Positions 45,029-60,402 of a DNA stretch of 64,000 nt are shown here, piece by piece. The number at the start of each line of letters is the position of its first letter. Position 1 is the first letter of the stretch. This stretch comes from Paludibacterium sp. B53371 (GTDB taxonomy: Bacteria > Pseudomonadota > Gammaproteobacteria > Burkholderiales > Chromobacteriaceae): positions 248,001-312,000 of the forward strand of contig NZ_CP069163.1 of the NCBI RefSeq assembly GCF_018802765.1, read 5' to 3'. The translations under genes and the position numbers were made by a program. The notes under the pieces are model-generated. The model searched no databases, was not told where the DNA came from, and worked only from the letters and a program-made list of their open reading frames with translations.

Positions 45029-45104
45029 AGGCCAGTAGCTCAATTGGTAGAGTATCGGTCTCCAAAACCGAGGGTTGGGGGTTCGAGACCCTCCTGGCCT
45101 GCCA
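45029..45104 (+). tRNA. tRNA-Trp (CCA)
   Basis: A 76-base tRNA. Acceptor AGGCCAG pairs with CTGGCCT, the anticodon loop CTCCAAA gives CCA, and the 3' CCA is encoded. It sits between tuf and secE, an arrangement common in betaproteobacteria. Confidence 0.97.
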
Positions 45105-45113
45105 AGTAAGACT

Positions 45114-45143
45114 AACCGGCGCTATTGCGCCGGTTGGTCTTTT
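45114..45143 (+). terminator. Terminator-like hairpin after tRNA-Trp
   Basis: AACCGGCGC (45114-45122), loop TATT, GCGCCGGTT (45127-45135), then GGTCTTTT. It may end part of the tRNA-tuf transcript before secE. Confidence 0.7.
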
Positions 45144-45170
45144 GTCACATACGCGCTGAGAACATTCCGT

Positions 45171-45524
45171 ATGGAAATGCAAGACAAAATCAAGCTGTCC
45201 CTGGCTGGTCTGCTGATCGCCGCTGGCGTGGTAGGCTTCTATATGATTCCGGAGGCGCAGAGCTTTGTGCGCGTCCTGGCCATGTTTGTGGCGCTGGTGC
45301 TGGCTGCCGCCGTTGTCTGGACCACGCAGTCCGGACGAGAGTTCGTTGCCTATGCGCGCGACTCGGTCGCCGAAGGGCGCAAGGTGGTATGGCCCACCCG
45401 CAAGGAAGCCATGCAGATGACGGGGATTGTCTTCCTGTTTGTTGCCGTCCTGGCATTGTTCATGTGGTTGGTTGACTCGGGTCTGACCTGGTTGGTCTAC
45501 GACGTGATTCTCGGTCGAGGTTGA
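45171..45524 (+). CDS. secE: Preprotein translocase subunit SecE
   Basis: SecE holds the SecYEG channel together. The 117-residue protein has three membrane helices, as in the long enterobacterial form: about 8-27, 34-52, and 85-110. The essential amphipathic region RKVVWPTRKEAMQMTGIV precedes the last helix. The ATG at 45171 is the likely start (MEMQDKIKLS), with another ATG six bases on. It is followed by nusG after seven bases. Confidence 0.95.
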   Translation: MEMQDKIKLSLAGLLIAAGVVGFYMIPEAQSFVRVLAMFVALVLAAAVVWTTQSGREFVAYARDSVAEGRKVVWPTRKEAMQMTGIVFLFVAVLALFMWLVDSGLTWLVYDVILGRG

Positions 45525-45531
45525 TAGATAA

Positions 45532-46065
45532 ATGGCTAAACGCTGGTATGTCGTGCACGCTTATTCCGGTTTCGAGAAGAGCGTGCAAAAAGCACTGCGC
45601 GAGCGCATCGATCGTTCCGATGTTGCTGATCAGTTCGGCCAGATTCTGGTGCCGGTTGAAGAAGTGGTGGATATCAAGAACGGTCGCCGTTCGATCACCG
45701 AGCGCAAGTTCTTCCCGGGCTATGTGCTGATCGAAATGGAAATGACCGATGAAACCTGGCACCTGGTGAAGAGTACGCCCAAGGTGACCGGCTTCATTGG
45801 CGGCACGGCGAACAAGCCGGCGCCGATTTCCAAGAAGGAAGTCGATTCGATCATGCAGCAGATCCAGGAAGGGGTGGAGAAGCCCCGTCCGAAGGTGCTG
45901 TTCGAAGTGGGCGAAAAGGTCCGTGTGACCGATGGTCCGTTCAACGATTTCAACGGTACGGTCGACGAAGTCAACTACGAGCGCAACAAGCTGCGTGTCT
46001 CGGTGCAGATCTTCGGTCGTGATACCCCGGTTGAGCTGGAATTCAGTCAAGTAGAAAAAGTCTGA
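45532..46065 (+). CDS. nusG: Transcription termination/antitermination factor NusG
   Basis: NusG binds RNA polymerase, suppresses pausing, assists Rho, and bridges to the ribosome. The 177 residues have the NGN domain ([41 protein letters not shown]) and the C-terminal KOW domain ([20 protein letters not shown]). It is cotranscribed with secE. Confidence 0.98.
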   Translation: MAKRWYVVHAYSGFEKSVQKALRERIDRSDVADQFGQILVPVEEVVDIKNGRRSITERKFFPGYVLIEMEMTDETWHLVKSTPKVTGFIGGTANKPAPISKKEVDSIMQQIQEGVEKPRPKVLFEVGEKVRVTDGPFNDFNGTVDEVNYERNKLRVSVQIFGRDTPVELEFSQVEKV

Positions 46066-46072
46066 TTGCTAC

Positions 46073-46102
46073 TTGGCAATGTGGGTGAAGGATGTGTATA
46101 AT
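46073..46102 (+). promoter_or_regulatory. Promoter of the rplK operon
   Basis: TTGGCA (46073-46078), 18-base spacer, TATAAT (46097-46102), just after the nusG stop and about 60 bases before the rplK start. It is positioned to drive rplKAJL-rpoBC. Confidence 0.75.
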
Positions 46103-46164
46103 CCAACCCTTTCGTCTGGGAAGCAGGCTTGCGCCTGCGTTATACCCGTTTAGGAGTGTAAATC

Positions 46165-46596
46165 GTGGCAAAGAAAATTGTCGGCTATATCAAGCTGCAA
46201 GTGCCCGCTGGTAAAGCCAATCCGTCGCCGCCTATCGGCCCGGCTCTGGGTCAGCGCGGTCTGAACATCATGGAATTCTGCAAGGCGTTCAACGCCCAGA
46301 CTCAAGGCGTTGAGCCGGGTCTGCCGATTCCGGTTGTGATCACTGCTTACGCAGACAAGTCCTTCACCTTCATCATGAAGACCCCGCCGGCCACCATTCT
46401 GCTGAAGAAGGCCGCCGGCCTGCAGAAGGGTAGTCCCCGTGCCAATACCCAGAAGGTAGGCAAGGTGACCCGTGCCCAGCTGGAAGAAATCGCCAAGACC
46501 AAGCAGCCGGATCTGACTGCCGCCGACATGGACGCCGCCGTGCGTACCATCGCTGGCTCCGCTCGCTCCATGGGTCTCGAAGTGGAGGGTGTGTAA
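46165..46596 (+). CDS. rplK: 50S ribosomal protein L11
   Basis: L11 of the GTPase-associated centre. It has 143 residues from a GTG start, with the N-terminal [31 protein letters not shown] motif (thiostrepton-site prolines) and C-terminal rRNA-binding domain ending [11 protein letters not shown]. The rplA start follows immediately. Confidence 0.98.
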   Translation: MAKKIVGYIKLQVPAGKANPSPPIGPALGQRGLNIMEFCKAFNAQTQGVEPGLPIPVVITAYADKSFTFIMKTPPATILLKKAAGLQKGSPRANTQKVGKVTRAQLEEIAKTKQPDLTAADMDAAVRTIAGSARSMGLEVEGV

Positions 46597-47292
46597 ATGG
46601 CTAAAGTTTCCAAGCGCATGCAAGCAGTTGTTGCCAAGATCGATCGCAACAAGCTGTACCCGGTAGACGAAGCCCTGGCGCTGGTCAAGGAAGCGGCGAC
46701 TGCCAAGTTCGACGAGTCTATCGACGTTGCCGTTAACCTGGGCGTTGATCCGCGTAAGTCCGACCAAGTGGTTCGTGGCTCCGTGGTTCTGCCGCGTGGT
46801 ACTGGTAAGTCGGTTCGCGTTGCCGTGTTTGCTCAGGGTGCTGCCGCTGATGCAGCCCGTGAAGCCGGTGCCGAAGTCGTTGGCTTCGAAGACCTGGCCG
46901 AGCAAGTCAAGGCCGGTCAAATGGACTTCGACGTTGTGATCGCAGCACCGGACGCCATGCGCGTTGTCGGTCAGCTGGGTCAGATCCTCGGTCCGCGCGG
47001 CCTGATGCCGAACCCGAAGGTGGGTACCGTGACCCCGAACGTTGCCGAGGCTGTGAAGAACGCCAAGGCTGGTCAGGTTCAGTACCGTACCGACAAGGCC
47101 GGTATCGTTCACGCCACCATCGGTCGCGCTTCGTTCGAAGCCGCTGCCCTGCGCGAGAACCTGGTTGCACTGGTTGATGCCCTGCTGAAGGCCAAGCCGG
47201 CCGCAGCAAAGGGTCAGTATCTGAAGAAGGCTGCCGTTTCCAGCACCATGGGCGTCGGCGTTCGCGTAGATACCAACAGCTTCTCTGCCTGA
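46597..47292 (+). CDS. rplA: 50S ribosomal protein L1
   Basis: L1 forms the mobile stalk at the E site and in other bacteria represses its own rplK-rplA mRNA. It has 231 residues, with [20 protein letters not shown], the rRNA-binding [15 protein letters not shown] and the [13 protein letters not shown] segment. It is directly abutted to rplK. A 321-base region with a leader element and a tRNA gene follows before rplJ. Confidence 0.98.
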   Translation: MAKVSKRMQAVVAKIDRNKLYPVDEALALVKEAATAKFDESIDVAVNLGVDPRKSDQVVRGSVVLPRGTGKSVRVAVFAQGAAADAAREAGAEVVGFEDLAEQVKAGQMDFDVVIAAPDAMRVVGQLGQILGPRGLMPNPKVGTVTPNVAEAVKNAKAGQVQYRTDKAGIVHATIGRASFEAAALRENLVALVDALLKAKPAAAKGQYLKKAAVSSTMGVGVRVDTNSFSA

Positions 47293-47306
47293 GTGCAATG
47301 AAGTTG

Positions 47307-47357
47307 TGACAGGCGCAAGCCTGTCAAGGCTTTGGGCTGGCGGGCTCGTCCCGCCAG
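47307..47357 (+). other. Two hairpins directly after rplA
   Basis: TGACAGGC (47307-47314) pairs with GCCTGTCA (47319-47326). CTGGCGGG (47337-47344) pairs with CCCGCCAG (47350-47357). Neither has a U-run, so they are more likely processing or mRNA-stability sites than terminators. Confidence 0.5.
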
Positions 47358-47422
47358 ATTGTCAAAGACCGTAGGAGCCTCAGGGCTTAATCGCTGGAAA
47401 CAGCATCCTACGCAGATGGTGT
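47358..47422 (+). promoter_or_regulatory. L10 leader (rplJL autoregulatory RNA)
   Basis: The segment GTCAAAGACCGTAGGAGCC, then GGCTTAATC, then CCTACGCAGATGGTG resembles the conserved ribosomal L10 leader. CGTAGGA (47370-47376) pairs with TCCTACG (47406-47412) around an internal arm. In other bacteria L10-L7/L12 binds here to repress rplJL translation. Here a tRNA-Thr gene lies between it and rplJ. Confidence 0.82.
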
Positions 47423-47450
47423 ACCCGAATAGAAGGCTTCAGCGTTTCGA

Positions 47451-47525
<75 letters not shown>

Positions 47526-47613
47526 CCGAAACGACGCATGTTGTCTCCTGAAAGGTCGCCGCTGCAAAGCGGAGTGCGATGTTCGCACTTCATTTCAGAC
47601 TAGGAGGTAGACC

Positions 47614-48111
47614 TTGAGTCTCAATCTTGAAGATAAAAAGGCGGTTGTCACTGAGGTATCGGCCAAGCTGGCTGACGCCCAGACCATCGTAATCGCCGAA
47701 TATCGGGGGATCGAGGTTAGCAGCATGACCCAGCTCCGTGCCAAGGCACGCGAGAACGGTGTGTATCTGCGCGTTCTGAAGAACACGCTGGTACGTCGCG
47801 CCGTTCAGGGTACCGCATTCGAAGGCCTGGCTGACCACATGGTCGGCCCGCTGGTTTACGGTATCTCTGCTGATCCGGTTGCTGCAGCCAAAGTGCTCCA
47901 ACAATTCGCGAAGACCGACGACAAGATCATCGTCAAGGCCGGTTCTTACAATGGCAACGTTCTGAATGCCGCTCAGGTTGCTGAGCTGGCGTCGATCCCG
48001 AGCCGCGAAGAACTGCTGTCCAAGCTTCTGTTCGTTATGCAGGCTCCTGTGTCCGGCTTTGCCCGCGCACTGGCCGCACTGGCGGAAAAGAAGCAGGCCG
48101 AAGCCGCTTAA
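47614..48111 (+). CDS. rplJ: 50S ribosomal protein L10
   Basis: L10 anchors L7/L12 dimers on the ribosome stalk. It has 165 residues from a TTG start with a strong GGAGG site (47601-47605). N-terminal [20 protein letters not shown] and [20 protein letters not shown] are typical, as is the Ala/Glu-rich C-terminal L12-binding helix. The rare TTG start may lower translation. Confidence 0.97.
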   Translation: MSLNLEDKKAVVTEVSAKLADAQTIVIAEYRGIEVSSMTQLRAKARENGVYLRVLKNTLVRRAVQGTAFEGLADHMVGPLVYGISADPVAAAKVLQQFAKTDDKIIVKAGSYNGNVLNAAQVAELASIPSREELLSKLLFVMQAPVSGFARALAALAEKKQAEAA

Positions 48112-48147
48112 CCTTTTTGATATATACAGATTTCTGGAGATTTTCAC

Positions 48148-48519
48148 ATGGCAATCACCAAAGAAGACATTCTCGAAGCCGTTGCTGGCCTGACCGTTAT
48201 GGAACTGAACGACCTGGTTAAGGCGTTCGAAGAGAAGTTCGGCGTTTCCGCTGCTGCCGTTGCCGTTGCCGGCCCGGCTGCTGGTGGCGCTGCTGCTGCT
48301 GAAGAAAAGACCGAGTTCGACGTTATCCTGTCCGCCGTTGGCGACAACAAGGTTAACGTGATCAAGGTTGTACGTGCTATCACCGGTCTGGGCCTGAAAG
48401 AAGCCAAGGACCTGGTTGACGGCGCTCCGAAGCCGGTCAAGGAAGGCGTTGCCAAGGCTGAAGCTGACGACATCGTTAAGCAACTGACCGAAGCCGGTGC
48501 CAAGGCTGAAATCAAGTAA
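48148..48519 (+). CDS. rplL: 50S ribosomal protein L7/L12
   Basis: The flexible stalk protein that recruits translational GTPases. It has 123 residues with the N-terminal dimerisation helices ([20 protein letters not shown]), an Ala/Gly-rich hinge ([15 protein letters not shown]), and the conserved C-terminal domain ([40 protein letters not shown]). It is preceded by a GGAG site and followed by an attenuator-like hairpin. Confidence 0.98.
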   Translation: MAITKEDILEAVAGLTVMELNDLVKAFEEKFGVSAAAVAVAGPAAGGAAAAEEKTEFDVILSAVGDNKVNVIKVVRAITGLGLKEAKDLVDGAPKPVKEGVAKAEADDIVKQLTEAGAKAEIK

Positions 48520-48520
48520 T

Positions 48521-48570
48521 CTTCTTTGAAAAAAGAAGGAAGGCTGGCGGAGAAATCCGCCAGCCTTGTT
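48521..48570 (+). terminator. Attenuator-like hairpins between rplL and rpoB
   Basis: CTTCTTT (48521-48527) pairs with AAAGAAG (48532-48538). An 11-bp stem AGGCTGGCGGA (48541-48551) pairs with TCCGCCAGCCT (48556-48566), followed by TGTT. The lack of a long U-run suggests partial termination, as in the E. coli rplL-rpoB gap, so ribosomal protein mRNA exceeds rpoBC mRNA. Confidence 0.7.
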
Positions 48571-48672
48571 GCGCTTGTGAATGAGTGATTAGAGAAGTTA
48601 AACGCCAGCAATTAATAGCGTGTGGTTGCTGACATTTGGTTTCTTGCGCCACCCCACCTCGATGGAGACTCT

Positions 48673-52848
<4,176 letters not shown>

Positions 52849-52899
52849 TAGGCGCGCCGGTGCGGCACTCGCCGCGCCGGCCCCCTGACTGGAGACGCA

Positions 52900-55800
52900 A
52901 TGAAAGCACTGCTCGACCTCTTTAAGCAGGTGACGCAAGAAGAAGAGTTTGATGCGATTAAGATCGGCATCGCCTCACCGGACAAGATCCGTTCCTGGTC
53001 CTACGGTGAAGTCAAGAAGCCCGAAACCATCAACTATCGTACCTTCAAGCCGGAACGTGACGGCCTGTTCTGCGCCCGCATCTTCGGGCCGGTGAAGGAT
53101 TACGAATGCTTGTGCGGCAAGTACAAGCGCCTGAAGCATCGTGGCGTGATCTGCGAAAAGTGCGGCGTGGAAGTCACGCTGTCCAAGGTTCGCCGTGAAC
53201 GCATGGGCCACATCGAGCTGGCCAGCCCGACCGCGCACATCTGGTTCCTGAAGAGCCTGCCGTCGCGTCTGGGCATGGTGCTCGACATGACCCTGCGCGA
53301 CATCGAACGCGTACTGTACTTCGAAGGCTTCGTCGTGACCGACCCGGGCATGACCCCGCTGACCCGTGGCCAGCTGCTGTCCGAAGAAGACTTCCTGGAC
53401 AAGGAAGACCAGTACGGCGAAGAGTTCAAGGCCATGATGGGTGCCGAGGCCGTGCGCGAACTGCTGCGCAGCCTGGACCTGGAACGCGAGATTGAAACCC
53501 TGCGCCGCGAACTGGAAAGCACCGGTTCCGACACCAAGATCAAGAAGATTGCCAAGCGCCTGAAGGTGCTGGAAGCCTTCCTGCGTTCCGGCATGAAGCC
53601 GGAATGGATGATCCTGGAAGTGCTGCCGGTCCTGCCGCCGGAACTGCGTCCGCTGGTACCGCTGGATGGTGGTCGTTTCGCGACCTCGGATCTGAACGAT
53701 CTGTATCGCCGCGTGATCAACCGTAACAACCGTCTGAAGCGCCTGCTGGAACTGCGCGCGCCGGACATCATCGTGCGCAACGAAAAGCGCATGCTGCAGG
53801 AGTCGGTGGACTCGCTGCTGGACAACGGTCGTCGCGGCAAGGCCATGACCGGCGCCAACAAGCGTCCGCTCAAGTCGCTGGCCGACATGATCAAGGGTAA
53901 GGGCGGTCGCTTCCGTCAGAACCTGCTGGGCAAGCGCGTCGACTACTCCGGCCGTTCCGTGATTACCGTGGGCCCGACCCTGCGTCTGCATCAGTGCGGT
54001 CTGCCGAAGAAGATGGCGCTGGAGCTGTTCAAGCCGTTCATCTTCCACAAGCTGGAAGTCATGGGCCTGGCGTCCACCATCAAGGCGGCCAAGAAGCTGG
54101 TCGAGCAGGAAGTGCCGGAAGTCTGGGACATCCTGGAAGACGTGATCCGCGAACATCCGGTCCTGCTCAACCGTGCCCCGACCCTGCACCGTCTGGGTAT
54201 TCAGGCCTTTGAGCCGGTGCTGATCGAAGGCAAGGCCATCCAGCTGCATCCGCTGGTCTGCGCGGCATTCAACGCCGACTTTGACGGTGACCAGATGGCC
54301 GTTCACGTGCCGCTGTCGCTGGAAGCGCAGATGGAAGCCCGTACCCTGATGCTGGCCACCAACAACGTGCTGTCGCCAGCCAACGGCGAGCCGATCATCG
54401 TGCCGTCGCAGGATATCGTGCTGGGTCTGTACTACATGACCCGCGACCGCGTGAATGGCAAGGGTGAAGGCATGGTATTTGCCGACACCAAGGAAGTGCA
54501 TCGCGCCTACGAAACCCGTCAGGTCGAACTGGCCACCCGCATCACCGTGCGCCTGAAGGAATGGGAAAAGGACGAGCAAGGCGAGTTCCAGCCGGTCATC
54601 AAGCGTTACGAGACCACCGTGGGTCGTGCGCTGCTGTCCGACATCCTGCCGAAGGGCCTGGGCTTCGAGCACATCAACAAGGCGCTGAAGAAGAAGGAAA
54701 TCTCCAAGCTGATCAATGCATCGTTCCGTCGTTGCGGCATCCGCGACACGGTGATCTTTGCCGACCAGCTGATGTACACCGGTTTCGCCTTCTCCACCCG
54801 CGGCGGTATCTCGATCTGCGTCGACGACATGCTCGTGCCGACCAAGAAGACCGATCTGCTCGCCGAGGCGCACAAGGAAGTCAAGGAAATCGAAGAGCAG
54901 TATCGCCAGGGTCTGGTGACCCAGGGCGAACGCTATAACAAGGTGGTCGATATCTGGGGTCGCACCGGTGACAAGGTCGCCAAGGCGATGATGGACGAGC
55001 TGTCCAAGCAGAAGGTGCTGGATCGCGACGGCAAGGAAGTCGACCAGGAATCGTTCAACTCGATTTACATGATGGCCGACTCCGGTGCCCGGGGCTCGGT
55101 GGCTCAGATCAAGCAGCTGGCCGGTATGCGGGGCCTGATGGCCAAGCCGGACGGCTCGATTATCGAGACCCCGATTACCTCGAACTTCCGCGAAGGTCTG
55201 ACGGTATTGCAGTACTTCATCTCGACCCACGGTGCCCGTAAGGGTCTGGCGGATACCGCGTTGAAGACGGCAAACTCCGGTTACCTGACCCGTCGTCTGG
55301 TCGACGTGACGCAGGATCTGGTCGTGATCCAGGACGATTGCGGCACCACCAACGGCTTCACCATGAAGGCCGTCCTGCAGGGTGGTGACGTGATCGAAGC
55401 CCTGCGTGACCGTATTCTGGGTCGCGTGGCTGCGGTGGACGTGATTGATCCGTCGAGCGGCGAAACCGTGATCGAAGCCGGCACGCTGCTGGACGAGCAT
55501 CTGGTTGACATGGTCGACAACCTGGGTATCGACGAAGTCAAGGTTCGCACCCCGATCACCTGCGACACGCGCTACGGTCTGTGCGCCAAGTGCTACGGCC
55601 GCGATCTGGGCCGAGGCAAGGAAGTCAATGCCGGTGAAGCAGTCGGTGTCATCGCTGCCCAGTCGATCGGTGAGCCGGGTACCCAGCTGACCATGCGTAC
55701 CTTCCACATCGGTGGTGCCGCATCGCGTAACGCTGCTGCCAGCCAGGTGGAAGCCAAGTCGAACGGTACCGTACGCTTCTCCAGCCAGATGCGTTATGTC

Positions 55801-57093
55801 ACCAACACCAAGGGCGAGCTGATCGTGATCACCCGTTCCGGTGAAGTGGTGATCCATGATGATATCGGCCGCGAGCGCGAACGTCACAAGGTACCGTACG
55901 GTGCGACCCTGCTGGTAACCGATGGTCTGGTCATCAAGGCTGGTCACGTGCTGGCGACCTGGGACCCGCATACCCGTCCGATCATTACCGAGTACGCCGG
56001 CCGCGTGAAGTTCGAAAACGTGGAAGAAGGCACCACGGTCGCCAAGCAGGTGGACGAAGTGACCGGTCTGTCGACGCTGGTGGTCATCGACCCGAAACGT
56101 CGCGCCGGTTCGCAATCCAAGCTGCTGCGTCCGTTGGTCAAGCTGCTGGACGAGAATGGTCTGGAAGTCAAACTGGCCGGTTCGGATGCTTCGGTGTCCA
56201 TCACCTTCCAGGTCGGCGCCATCATTACCGTCAAGGATGGTCAGGAAGTCGGCAAGGGTGAGGTTCTGGCGCGTATTCCGCAAGAAACCACCAAGACCCG
56301 CGACATTACCGGTGGTCTGCCGCGCGTGGCCGAGCTGTTCGAAGCCCGCTCGCCGAAGGACGCCGGTATGCTGGCCGAAGTCACCGGTACCGTATCGTTC
56401 GGCAAGGACACCAAGGGCAAGCAACGTCTGATCATTACTGATCTGGACGGCAATACCTTTGAAAACCTGATTCCGAAGGACAAGCACGTTCTCGTGCACG
56501 ACGGTCAGGTGGTCAACCGCGGCGAATTGATTGTCGACGGTGCCGTTGATCCGCACGACATTCTGCGTCTGCAGGGTATCGAAGCGCTGGCGCGCTACAT
56601 CGTGCAGGAAGTACAGGAAGTGTACCGACTGCAAGGTGTGAAGATTAACGACAAGCACATCGAAGTGATCATCCGCCAGATGCTGCGCCGTGTGATCATC
56701 ACCGATTCCGGCTCGACCGAGTTCATCCAGGGTGAGCAGGTAGAACGTGCCGAAGTGCTGGAAACCAACGACCGCATGCTGGCCGACGGCAAGGAACCGG
56801 CTCAGTACGAAAACGTACTGCTGGGTATTACCAAGGCGTCGCTGTCCACCGACTCGTTCATCTCGGCGGCTTCCTTCCAGGAAACCACCCGAGTTCTGAC
56901 CGAAGCGGCCATCATGGGCAAGAAGGACGATCTGCGTGGTCTGAAGGAAAACGTGATCGTCGGTCGTCTGATCCCGGCTGGTACCGGCCTGGCTTACCAC
57001 CGCAACCGTCGTCGCAACCCGGATTCGCAAGATCTGTTTGCTGACGCGATGTCGCTGGAAACGCCGCAAACCAGCCTGGAAAGCAACGAATAA
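52900..57093 (+). CDS. rpoC: DNA-directed RNA polymerase beta' subunit
   Basis: The catalytic subunit, with 1397 residues. The N-terminal zinc-binding domain has [20 protein letters not shown] (four Cys, about residues 70-88). The active-site Mg2+ loop NADFDGDQM has Asp460, Asp462 and Asp464. The bridge-helix/trigger-loop region, the second zinc site ([16 protein letters not shown]) and the long C-terminal jaw region are present. It ends 22 bases before the terminator region. Confidence 0.98.
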   Translation: MKALLDLFKQVTQEEEFDAIKIGIASPDKIRSWSYGEVKKPETINYRTFKPERDGLFCARIFGPVKDYECLCGKYKRLKHRGVICEKCGVEVTLSKVRRERMGHIELASPTAHIWFLKSLPSRLGMVLDMTLRDIERVLYFEGFVVTDPGMTPLTRGQLLSEEDFLDKEDQYGEEFKAMMGAEAVRELLRSLDLEREIETLRRELESTGSDTKIKKIAKRLKVLEAFLRSGMKPEWMILEVLPVLPPELRPLVPLDGGRFATSDLNDLYRRVINRNNRLKRLLELRAPDIIVRNEKRMLQESVDSLLDNGRRGKAMTGANKRPLKSLADMIKGKGGRFRQNLLGKRVDYSGRSVITVGPTLRLHQCGLPKKMALELFKPFIFHKLEVMGLASTIKAAKKLVEQEVPEVWDILEDVIREHPVLLNRAPTLHRLGIQAFEPVLIEGKAIQLHPLVCAAFNADFDGDQMAVHVPLSLEAQMEARTLMLATNNVLSPANGEPIIVPSQDIVLGLYYMTRDRVNGKGEGMVFADTKEVHRAYETRQVELATRITVRLKEWEKDEQGEFQPVIKRYETTVGRALLSDILPKGLGFEHINKALKKKEISKLINASFRRCGIRDTVIFADQLMYTGFAFSTRGGISICVDDMLVPTKKTDLLAEAHKEVKEIEEQYRQGLVTQGERYNKVVDIWGRTGDKVAKAMMDELSKQKVLDRDGKEVDQESFNSIYMMADSGARGSVAQIKQLAGMRGLMAKPDGSIIETPITSNFREGLTVLQYFISTHGARKGLADTALKTANSGYLTRRLVDVTQDLVVIQDDCGTTNGFTMKAVLQGGDVIEALRDRILGRVAAVDVIDPSSGETVIEAGTLLDEHLVDMVDNLGIDEVKVRTPITCDTRYGLCAKCYGRDLGRGKEVNAGEAVGVIAAQSIGEPGTQLTMRTFHIGGAASRNAAASQVEAKSNGTVRFSSQMRYVTNTKGELIVITRSGEVVIHDDIGRERERHKVPYGATLLVTDGLVIKAGHVLATWDPHTRPIITEYAGRVKFENVEEGTTVAKQVDEVTGLSTLVVIDPKRRAGSQSKLLRPLVKLLDENGLEVKLAGSDASVSITFQVGAIITVKDGQEVGKGEVLARIPQETTKTRDITGGLPRVAELFEARSPKDAGMLAEVTGTVSFGKDTKGKQRLIITDLDGNTFENLIPKDKHVLVHDGQVVNRGELIVDGAVDPHDILRLQGIEALARYIVQEVQEVYRLQGVKINDKHIEVIIRQMLRRVIITDSGSTEFIQGEQVERAEVLETNDRMLADGKEPAQYENVLLGITKASLSTDSFISAASFQETTRVLTEAAIMGKKDDLRGLKENVIVGRLIPAGTGLAYHRNRRRNPDSQDLFADAMSLETPQTSLESNE

Positions 57094-57114
57094 AACCCGG
57101 TTTTTTGTGGTTTT

Positions 57115-57166
57115 AGAAAACAACGCTGCCCATTCAACGCTAAACCGTTGAATGGCAGCGTGTTTT
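57115..57166 (+). terminator. Terminator of the rpl-rpoBC operon
   Basis: A long stem built from CGCTGCC/CATTCAACG (57124-57139) and its complement 57146-57160 (one bulged C), extended by AAAACA with TGTTTT. It stands just before the rpsL promoter. Confidence 0.8.
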
Positions 57167-57169
57167 CCA

Positions 57170-57199
57170 TTGACGGTGGGTTGTTGACTAAAATATAAT
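57170..57199 (+). promoter_or_regulatory. Promoter of the rpsL-rpsG-fusA-tuf operon
   Basis: TTGACG (57170-57175), 18-base spacer, TATAAT (57194-57199), 61 bases before rpsL. The position right after the rpoC terminator supports a separate start for the str operon. Confidence 0.78.
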
Positions 57200-57259
57200 C
57201 CACCCTCTTTCATGGCGGCGTGTTGCCGTTGTGAGGAACTCAACTAGGAACTGAGAGTA

Positions 57260-57631
57260 ATGCCAACCATCAACCAACTGGTCCGCAAGGGCCGTCTCGC
57301 CGAAAAGGCGAAGAGCAAGGTGCCTGCGCTGGAGGCCTGCCCGCAGAAGCGTGGCGTGTGCACCCGCGTATACACCACCACCCCGAAGAAGCCGAACTCG
57401 GCACTGCGTAAGGTGTGCAAGGTACGTCTGACCAACGGTTTCGAAGTGATTTCGTATATCGGCGGTGAAGGCCACAACCTGCAAGAGCACTCCGTGGTAC
57501 TGATCCGCGGCGGTCGTGTTAAGGACTTGCCGGGTGTGCGTTACCACACCGTCCGTGGCTCCCTGGATACCGCAGGCGTCAAGGATCGTAAGCAGTCCCG
57601 TTCGAAGTACGGTGCCAAGCGTCCTAAGTAA
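57260..57631 (+). CDS. rpsL: 30S ribosomal protein S12
   Basis: S12 shapes the decoding centre. The 123 residues have [18 protein letters not shown] and [16 protein letters not shown]; the two Lys residues whose changes give streptomycin resistance are wild type. It is first gene of the str operon. Confidence 0.98.
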   Translation: MPTINQLVRKGRLAEKAKSKVPALEACPQKRGVCTRVYTTTPKKPNSALRKVCKVRLTNGFEVISYIGGEGHNLQEHSVVLIRGGRVKDLPGVRYHTVRGSLDTAGVKDRKQSRSKYGAKRPK

Positions 57632-57738
57632 GTCGCTGGCGGTAGCTGCAACGGCGGCCTTGTGTCGTCGAGTAAGTGGTCGCTCCAACATGGGCGCCAT
57701 GAGCGCGAAGCTCAACTGAATAGATTGAAGGAATCGAA

Positions 57739-58209
57739 ATGCCAAGACGCAGAGAAGTCCCGAAACGCGAGATCCTGCCGGATCCGAAGTTCGGTAGCCA
57801 GGACCTGTCCAAGTTCATGAACGTCGTCATGATTGACGGCAAGAAGTCTGTTGCAGAACGCATCATCTACGGTGCCCTGGAACAGATCGAGAAGAAGACC
57901 GGCAAAAACGCCCTGGAAGTGTTCAACACTGCCATCTCGAACGCCAAGCCGGTTGTCGAAGTAAAGAGCCGCCGTGTTGGTGGTGCCAACTATCAAGTTC
58001 CTGTTGAAGTACGCCCGTCCCGTCGTATGGCTCTGGCCATGCGCTGGCTGCGCGATGCTGCGCGCAAGCGTGGCGAGAAGTCCATGGACCTGCGTCTGGC
58101 AGGCGAGCTGCTGGATGCAGCCGAAGGCCGTGGCGGCGCAATGAAGAAGCGCGAAGAAGTACACCGCATGGCAGAAGCCAACAAGGCCTTCTCGCATTTC
58201 CGCTTCTAA
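57739..58209 (+). CDS. rpsG: 30S ribosomal protein S7
   Basis: S7 nucleates assembly of the 30S head. The 156 residues begin [20 protein letters not shown] and contain [41 protein letters not shown] and the closing [13 protein letters not shown]. In other bacteria S7 represses the str operon through the rpsL-rpsG gap, here 107 bases; I could not define the operator. Confidence 0.98.
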   Translation: MPRRREVPKREILPDPKFGSQDLSKFMNVVMIDGKKSVAERIIYGALEQIEKKTGKNALEVFNTAISNAKPVVEVKSRRVGGANYQVPVEVRPSRRMALAMRWLRDAARKRGEKSMDLRLAGELLDAAEGRGGAMKKREEVHRMAEANKAFSHFRF

Positions 58210-58236
58210 ATTCAACTAACCATAAAGGTTAAGGCC

Positions 58237-60333
58237 GTGGCTAGGAAAACCCCTATCGAGCGCTACCGTAACATTGGTATCAGCGCTCACATTGATGCCG
58301 GTAAGACCACTACTACCGAACGCATCCTGTATTACACCGGTGTGAACCACAAGATTGGTGAAGTTCACGACGGCGCTGCCACCATGGACTGGATGGAGCA
58401 GGAGCAGGAACGCGGTATTACCATTACTTCCGCTGCAACCACTACCTTCTGGAAGGGTATGGGGATGCAGTTCCCGGAACACCGCTTCAACATCATCGAC
58501 ACCCCCGGACACGTTGACTTCACCATCGAAGTTGAACGTTCCATGCGTGTCCTTGACGGCGCGGTAATGGTTTACTGCGCGGTGGGCGGCGTTCAGCCGC
58601 AATCCGAAACCGTATGGCGTCAGGCGAACAAGTACCACGTTCCGCGCATCGCCTTCGTGAACAAGATGGACCGTCAGGGTGCCAACTTCTTCCGTGCGGT
58701 TGAGCAAGTGAAGACCCGCCTGCGCGGCAATCCGGTGCCTATCGTTGTGCCTATCGGCGCAGAAGACGGCTTCACCGGTGTTGTCGACCTGCTGAAGATG
58801 AAGGCCATCATCTGGGATGAGGCCTCGCAAGGCATGAAGTTCGAATACGGTGAAATCCCGGCCGACCTGGTTGCCGTTGCCGAAGAGTGGCGCGAAAAGA
58901 TGGTTGAGGCAGCTGCCGAAGCCGACGAAGACATGATGAACAAGTACCTGGAAGAGGGCACGCTCTCTGAAGAGGAAATCGTCAAGGGTCTGCGCGAACG
59001 TACTCTGAAGTGCGAAATCCAGCCGATGCTGTGTGGCTCCGCGTTCAAGAACAAGGGTGTGCAGCGCATGCTGGACGCCGTGATCGAGCTGCTGCCGTCG
59101 CCGACCGAAGTACCGGCGATCAAGGGCGAAACCGATGGCGTTGAAGCCGAACGTCACGCTTCGGACGACGAGCCGTTCTCGGCGCTGGCGTTCAAGCTGA
59201 TGAACGACCCGTACGTCGGTCAGCTGACCTTCTTCCGCGTCTACTCGGGCGTGGTGAAGTCGGGCGACACCGTGCTGAACTCGGTCAAGGGCAAGAAGGA
59301 ACGTATCGGCCGTATCGTGCAGATGCACGCCAACGACCGTAAGGAAATCGACGAAGTCCGCGCTGGCGACATCGCTGCTGCCATCGGCCTGAAGGAAGTC
59401 ACCACCGGTGAAACCCTGTGTGCCGTTGACGCCGAGATCATCCTCGAGCGTATGGAGTTCCCGGATCCGGTGATTCACGTTGCCGTTGAGCCGAAGACCA
59501 AGGCTGACCAGGAAAAGATGGGCGTTGCCCTGAACCGCCTGGCCAAGGAAGACCCGTCGTTCCGCGTACGCACCGACGAAGAATCCGGCCAGACCATTAT
59601 TTCCGGTATGGGTGAACTGCACCTGGAAATTCTGGTTGACCGCATGCGCCGTGAATTCGGCGTAGAAGCCAACGTCGGCGCACCGCAAGTGGCCTACCGT
59701 GAAACCATCACCAAGACCGTGACCGACGTGGAAGGCAAGCACGTCAAGCAGTCGGGTGGTAAGGGTCAGTACGGTCACGCCGTGATCACGCTGGAACCGT
59801 CGGGCGAAGGCAAGGGTTACCAGTTCATCGACGAAATCAAGGGTGGCGTGATTCCGCGCGAATTCATCCCGTCGGTGGACAAGGGTATCCAGAACACCCT
59901 CAACAACGGTATTCTCGCCGGCTTCCCGGTCGTCGATGTGACCGTTCGCCTGACCTTCGGTTCGTACCACGATGTCGACTCGTCGCAGATCGCCTTCGAA
60001 CTGGCCGGCTCGCTGGCCTTCAAGGAAGCCATGCGTCGTGCCGGCCCGTGCATCCTCGAACCGATGATGGCTGTTGAAGTGGAAACCCCGGAAGAGTACA
60101 TGGGCGACGTGATGGGTGACCTGAACCGTCGTCGCGGTATCGTTCAGGGCATGGATGATGATGGCATCGGCGGCAAGAAGATTCGTGCCGAAGTGCCGTT
60201 GGCTGAAATGTTCGGCTACTCGACCGACCTGCGTTCTGCTACCCAGGGTCGTGCTACCTACTCCATGGAGTTCAAGCACTACTCTGAAGCGCCGAAGCAT
60301 GTTGCTGAAGCCGTCATGAACGCCAAGAAGTAA
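58237..60333 (+). CDS. fusA: Elongation factor G
   Basis: EF-G drives translocation and, with RRF, ribosome recycling. The 698 residues start at a [23 protein letters not shown], then G1 [24 protein letters not shown] (G3), NKMD (G4), and domains II-V ending [19 protein letters not shown]. It follows rpsG by 27 bases. Confidence 0.98.
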   Translation: MARKTPIERYRNIGISAHIDAGKTTTTERILYYTGVNHKIGEVHDGAATMDWMEQEQERGITITSAATTTFWKGMGMQFPEHRFNIIDTPGHVDFTIEVERSMRVLDGAVMVYCAVGGVQPQSETVWRQANKYHVPRIAFVNKMDRQGANFFRAVEQVKTRLRGNPVPIVVPIGAEDGFTGVVDLLKMKAIIWDEASQGMKFEYGEIPADLVAVAEEWREKMVEAAAEADEDMMNKYLEEGTLSEEEIVKGLRERTLKCEIQPMLCGSAFKNKGVQRMLDAVIELLPSPTEVPAIKGETDGVEAERHASDDEPFSALAFKLMNDPYVGQLTFFRVYSGVVKSGDTVLNSVKGKKERIGRIVQMHANDRKEIDEVRAGDIAAAIGLKEVTTGETLCAVDAEIILERMEFPDPVIHVAVEPKTKADQEKMGVALNRLAKEDPSFRVRTDEESGQTIISGMGELHLEILVDRMRREFGVEANVGAPQVAYRETITKTVTDVEGKHVKQSGGKGQYGHAVITLEPSGEGKGYQFIDEIKGGVIPREFIPSVDKGIQNTLNNGILAGFPVVDVTVRLTFGSYHDVDSSQIAFELAGSLAFKEAMRRAGPCILEPMMAVEVETPEEYMGDVMGDLNRRRGIVQGMDDDGIGGKKIRAEVPLAEMFGYSTDLRSATQGRATYSMEFKHYSEAPKHVAEAVMNAKK

Positions 60334-60343
60334 TGCGCGCTGT

Positions 60344-60364
60344 GGCGGGGCCCTGGGCCCCGCC
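60344..60364 (+). other. GC-rich hairpin between fusA and tuf
   Basis: GGCGGGGC (60344-60351), loop CCTGG, GCCCCGCC (60357-60364). No U-run follows, so it is more likely to protect or process the mRNA than to end it. Confidence 0.5.
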
Positions 60365-60402
60365 CTGATCTACTGTTCTTTATATTTAAGGATTTTGCAA
60401 AA